Source: Burkholderia sp. Nafp2/4-1b (GTDB taxonomy: Bacteria; Pseudomonadota; Gammaproteobacteria; Burkholderiales; Burkholderiaceae). Taken from it: a stretch of 64,000 nt of DNA. Positions 61,354-64,000 of the stretch are shown piece after piece; the first letter of the stretch is position 1; each line of letters starts with the position of its first letter. The notes beneath the pieces are model-generated. The model was given only the letters and a program-made list of their open reading frames with translations. It did not search any database and was not told the DNA's origin. A program made the translations under genes and the position numbers. The stretch lies in assembly GCF_003635165.1 (NCBI RefSeq), contig NZ_ML058616.1:411092-475091 (forward strand). Reading direction: 5' to 3'.

Positions 61354-61797
61354 TCACGCCGGAGCAGGCCTCGGCTCAGATAGCACCGCGATGTGCACCG
61401 TCCACGCGTTCATCTTTGCAACGCCGGCCTCAACTGCGTTGCGCAGAATATAAAACCCAGATGCCAGCGGGCGATGGGCCGGCCACACGTCCATGTTTGC
61501 AACAGCACTAGCAGTGCGCCGCGCATTTCGTCGTCGCTGCATCGCGCAATTGCGATCGCGATAGGCTGGATGCGTCTCGCGGTAGTGCCGCCAGTAGTCA
61601 GGATGTCGGGCCCGCCAGGTGGCCTGGGCGCGGATCTGATTCTCGCGATAGTCGGGATCGACTCGCATGCGCTGGTGCTGCCATGCACGCCGGCGAGCAC
61701 GCTGGCACGCCTTGGCCGAGCAGAAGCGTTGATGCGGGATGTGTAAGAGCGGAGTGAAGGGTGTGCCGCAGGCGGCACAGATCCGATCCGATTTCAT
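61354..61797 (-). CDS. Small zinc-finger-like basic protein upstream of recombinase 2
   Basis: A 147-residue protein starting at the ATG at 61797 (MKSDRICAACGTPF). The N-terminal CAAC...FCSAKACQRARRR segment looks like a small treble-clef zinc finger. Residues 45-95 are extremely rich in arginine, histidine and tryptophan (DYRENQIRAQATWRARHPDYWRHYRETHPAYRDRN) and should bind nucleic acid. The C-terminal 50 residues are unconserved in appearance. I recall similar proteins as unnamed neighbours of such recombinases. It is transcribed the same way as module 2, about 165 bases before it. Confidence 0.6.
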   Translation of the reverse strand: MKSDRICAACGTPFTPLLHIPHQRFCSAKACQRARRRAWQHQRMRVDPDYRENQIRAQATWRARHPDYWRHYRETHPAYRDRNCAMQRRRNARRTASAVANMDVWPAHRPLASGFYILRNAVEAGVAKMNAWTVHIAVLSEPRPAPA

Positions 61798-62143
61798 GGC
61801 CGTGCTCCACAGAGGAATCGCAGTGGGGCCGGCCGTGTTCGGGGCCAGGGTCAGTTGAAGCCAGCTCACGGGACGCGGCGTCCCACCCTCGCAGATTTTC
61901 CCGCTCTTGGAGCCGCTCTTGAGCTTTTTCTAGGCCTGGACCTTCCGAGGGCCGCGCGAGCCGCTCATAGAGCTCACTGGTTATTAGGGTCGCGCCCAAA
62001 CGCTACTACTTTGGCGTGGAAGTAGACCAGTCGCAACAACTCCGTCGTCGCCACAAAGTGCTTGTGGCGGACGTCTTCGTAAGTCTTTGATTTTTAGTGT
62101 ACGGCGTCTCATCAACTAAGACGCCCTACGCGTAGCCCGGACA
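61798..62143. other. Gap between the zinc-finger gene and tRNA-like element B
   Basis: No gene is supported. A short inverted repeat (arms 62104-62109 and 62119-62124) lies just left of the element. The right end of the module 2 element or an attachment site could be here, but no repeat is evident by eye. Confidence 0.3.
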
Positions 62144-62288
62144 AGTAAATGTGACGGACTCCACAATCCTGCGACTGTGCGGCTGATAGGTAATCGCGTC
62201 TCTCGTACATACTGCAGCAGCCGCATCGCTATCTCGCCCTGCGGACTCTTAATCCGTAGGTCGAGTGTTCGAGTCACTCACGCCCACA
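62144..62288 (+). pseudogene. tRNA-like element B: Lys(CUU)-like 3' tRNA half at the right edge
   Basis: Positions 62240-62256 form an anticodon arm (4-5 bp stem, loop CTCTTAA with CUU). A T arm with a perfect 5-bp stem (62263-62267 with 62275-62279, loop TTCGAGT) follows, and a shortened acceptor strand ending ACAA instead of ACCA. No proper 5' half is present. Its upstream part is related to that of element A. The remnant integrase immediately to the right points to a tRNA-targeting island whose attachment site this was. Confidence 0.55.
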
Positions 62289-62315
62289 AAAATTCTGTTG
62301 TAAATCAATGAACTA

Positions 62316-62341
62316 CGCCGCTTCTTCAAGCGGCGTTTTTT
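62316..62341 (+). terminator. Intrinsic terminator after tRNA-like element B
   Basis: A perfect 8-bp stem (62316-62323 with 62328-62335), a CTTC loop and six T at 62336-62341, about 28 bases past the element, mirroring the arrangement at element A. Confidence 0.8.
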
Positions 62342-62640
62342 CTTTCCGGTCCGAGCTTGACCAAAACTTGGCCGTGTCCGCGTGGGCGGCCACATGGCTC
62401 GGCGCGAGGTGGGCTACTTCTGCACCATCTCGATAGTCTCCCACACCCTCCCAGCTCCTTCAGCACCAGCAGCGGCATGCCACGCTGTACGTGCCAGCGC
62501 TCACCCAGGTGTGCCGCAAATCGTGCCAGCGAAAGTCCTTGATGCCCATCAGGCGACAAGCTCGGTTGAATTCGCGCTTGTCGTTCTAGTGAATACGGGC
62601 CGTCAGCCCTCCATTCGCAACATCACCCCTGATCAGCGTC
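62326..62640 (-). pseudogene. Frameshifted C-terminal remnant of a tyrosine integrase
   Basis: On the minus strand, fragments of a phage-type integrase catalytic domain appear in different frames: KDFRWHDLRHTW (around 62505-62545) with the conserved HxxR box, then WHVQRGMPLLVLKELGG, then a decayed stretch matching the usual VQKYAHLAPEHVAAHAD region. At least two frameshifts and a stop break it. The N-terminal part, including the first catalytic arginine, is missing. The 3' end abuts tRNA-like element B, as expected for a tRNA-targeting integrase. Confidence 0.75.
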
Positions 62641-62988
62641 GTACCCGACTTGGGGCAGCGGGCGCTGGAACAGCTTCCGACGCGTTGCGGCGACGCGGGA
62701 TACCGCAACTCCCCGGTATTCGATGACCATCTTGGCGGTTGCATTATCATTGTGGTTTTTGCTTCCAACTGGTTGTTTCCTGCGCTGCATGAGCCAGAAC
62801 ATCAAGAACGCACTCCGAGCCGCAGCAAAGCAGCTGCACCCCTCAACGGAGGGGGCTGAGCACAACAAGCACCCGACGGTTGGGCCGACTGTCCTCAGGT
62901 ACATTCGGACTCCCCGCCCCGTGGTCGGAGCCACGTTTGCCGATTTCGGCACATTCTGAACCTTGAGCAGGCATCAACCACATACCCC
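62641..62988. other. Gap right of the integrase remnant
   Basis: A few A+T-rich bases near 62740 and a G-rich hairpin near 62838-62856 are visible. Frames here have no recognisable protein. The promoter of the methyltransferase remnant should lie at its right end. Confidence 0.3.
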
Positions 62989-63480
62989 ATGTCGAAATCA
63001 ATTTCCTCGTTGGAAGAGCAGTACGCTCACCTCAATGCAGCACAACTGCGCCGGATTCTCATTGAGCACTTGACCAAGCAGAAGCTGGGGCTCTATTGGG
63101 AGCACGACTCTCTGGAGCGCGACACAAAGCTCAACGGTGACGTCGTACTTCCGGTACTTGATAAACAGGCCTCGCTTCCTTCCGCTGACGGCAGCTACCG
63201 CAACTTGGTTATCGAGGGCGACAATTTCGACTCGTTGCGCCTTTTGCGCGCGACCCACGCGGGCAAGATAAGGGTTATTTACATTGACCCTCCATATAAC
63301 ACCGGCAACAAGGACTGGGTTTATAACGACCGGTTTGTGGGAAAGAACGACCGGTGGCGTCATTCCCAGTGGCTAGAATTTCTTTATCAGCGCCTGCGGC
63401 TCGCTCGGGACCTGCTTACGCCGGATGGCGTCATCATGGTCTGCCACCCATACGACCCGCTGACCACAACCAACTCAACC
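62989..63480 (+). pseudogene. 5' fragment of a type III restriction adenine methyltransferase
   Basis: The first 150 residues follow a type III Mod methyltransferase: LVIEGDNFDSLRLLRATHAGKIRVIYIDPPYNTGNKDWVYND, with the catalytic DPPY near residue 100, then DRWRHSQWLEFLYQRLRLARDLLTPDGVIMV. After about residue 150 (near 63438) the homology stops and the frame runs on into the SymE gene. The S-adenosylmethionine motif, target-recognition and C-terminal parts are absent, and no res gene follows. The fragment should be inactive. Confidence 0.8.
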
Positions 63481-63492
63481 AAGGAGTCGGAA

Positions 63493-63792
63493 ATGGCTGT
63501 CGCCAATATTAAAGCGCTGTTCCGTAAACGCAAGCAGCAAGACCCGAAGACCGTGCTTCAGATGATCCTCCGCAGCACGCCTGACAAACCAAAACGAGGT
63601 TGGCCATACCTGCCGTGGATGGCCGTCATCGACGCGCACTTCAAGCTGTTCGGATTCGAGCCTGGCGATCGCGTCTATCTCGAGATCAACCACCAGACCC
63701 GGCAAATCCATATCACGCCGGAGTATGGCGATCTTGAGTTCCGCGAGCAGCCCTACCATCAACCGGACTGTCGGCGGCCTTTCGCACGCTAA
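63493..63792 (+). CDS. SymE-family toxin
   Basis: A 99-residue protein with its own AAGGAG (63481-63486) and ATG at 63493. The C-terminal half matches SymE-type toxins: PWMAVIDAHFKLFGFEPGDRVYLEINHQTRQIHITPEYGDLEF, an AbrB-like small beta fold. By family knowledge SymE is a type I toxin that damages RNA or nucleoid and is held down by an antisense RNA made across its 5' end. The reading frame is open upstream into the methyltransferase fragment, so a fusion product is also possible. The tail PYHQPDCRRPFAR looks unconserved. The remaining 208 bases of the window hold no gene I can support. Confidence 0.75.
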   Translation: MAVANIKALFRKRKQQDPKTVLQMILRSTPDKPKRGWPYLPWMAVIDAHFKLFGFEPGDRVYLEINHQTRQIHITPEYGDLEFREQPYHQPDCRRPFAR

Positions 63793-64000
63793 AGGGACAA
63801 GGGTCGCTTTACGCGGCCCTCACTGCGTCGGTAATGGCCAGCGTCTGGAAAGTCTCTCCACGCGCGGTTACCGAGCGCGGAGACTAGCGCGGTTTTCAAC
63901 AGCTATCGTCAACAACCGTAACACCAACGGTCAACAGGTCGATGGTGCTGATCTCTTGTAGCCGTATTTCCAGCGCCCAAAATGCAAAAACCCCCGCCTT

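Larger units (their letters stand above)
32299..62288. mobile_element. Composite accessory region (genomic island) inserted after gyrB
   Basis: About 30 kb of genes of mobile character lies between two related tRNA-like elements: a restriction cluster, a Tn7-like transposition module, and two serine recombinase/ParB modules. Gene composition is lower in G+C than the core, most of all at 55100-56900. The two boundary elements resemble different tRNAs, so this may be two or more stacked insertions rather than one unit. No exact direct repeat was found by eye. Confidence 0.6.

Noticed and set aside
42509..62300. A CRISPR-associated transposon
   Set aside because: The TnsABC/TniQ set prompted the search, but no cas gene and no regularly spaced repeats occur anywhere in the window.

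Overview
The window is high-GC DNA from the replication-origin region of the main chromosome of a Burkholderia, most likely of the Burkholderia cepacia complex. The order mnmE, yidC, yidD, rnpA, rpmH, then divergent dnaA, dnaN, gyrB, together with the protein sequences, fits that group. This is recognition by eye and was not checked by search.

Bases 1-5800 hold a phosphonate/phospholipid-flavoured block: an aminophosphonate-oxidoreductase-like FAD enzyme, a FadR-type GntR regulator, a Tat-exported phospholipase C and a LysR regulator of the aminoethylphosphonate type. Bases 5800-21000 are ordinary core genes: lactate permease, a DUF4148 protein, gshA, a coupled Ada-like/AlkA alkylation-repair pair, a VOC protein, YaeQ, speG, a MASE4-GGDEF cyclase and a large exported DUF5010/GH99-like protein. 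Small genes and a likely anti-Shine-Dalgarno sRNA lie between them. Bases 21000-32135 hold the origin cluster. rpmH-rnpA-yidD-yidC run leftward from a clear promoter, and dnaA-dnaN-gyrB run rightward. One perfect DnaA box lies between them.

Directly after gyrB comes about 30 kb of accessory DNA. It is framed by two related tRNA-like elements (32162-32298, Met-CAU-like 3' half; 62144-62288, Lys-CUU-like 3' half), each followed by an intrinsic terminator. From left to right it contains: a type I restriction operon (hsdM-hsdS-hsdR) coupled to a YgjP-type metallopeptidase and a short McrC-like nuclease; two unknown small genes; a Tn7-like module (XRE regulator, 14-bp perfect inverted repeat, tnsA, tnsB, tnsC, two tniQ) with a hypothetical gene and a metallophosphoesterase; and two paralogous copies of a serine recombinase + ParB-like + RepB-like operon. 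Between those two copies lie an AT-rich 589-residue unknown protein and a broken duplicate of a small HTH gene.

Right of 62288 is the wreck of a second integration: a frameshifted tyrosine integrase and a type III methyltransferase fragment that runs in frame into a SymE-family toxin gene.

The best candidates for something undescribed are the twice-occurring recombinase/ParB/RepB module with its HTH partner, the AT-rich 589-residue protein lying between the copies, the paired tRNA-like elements, and the double anti-SD sRNA at 12805.
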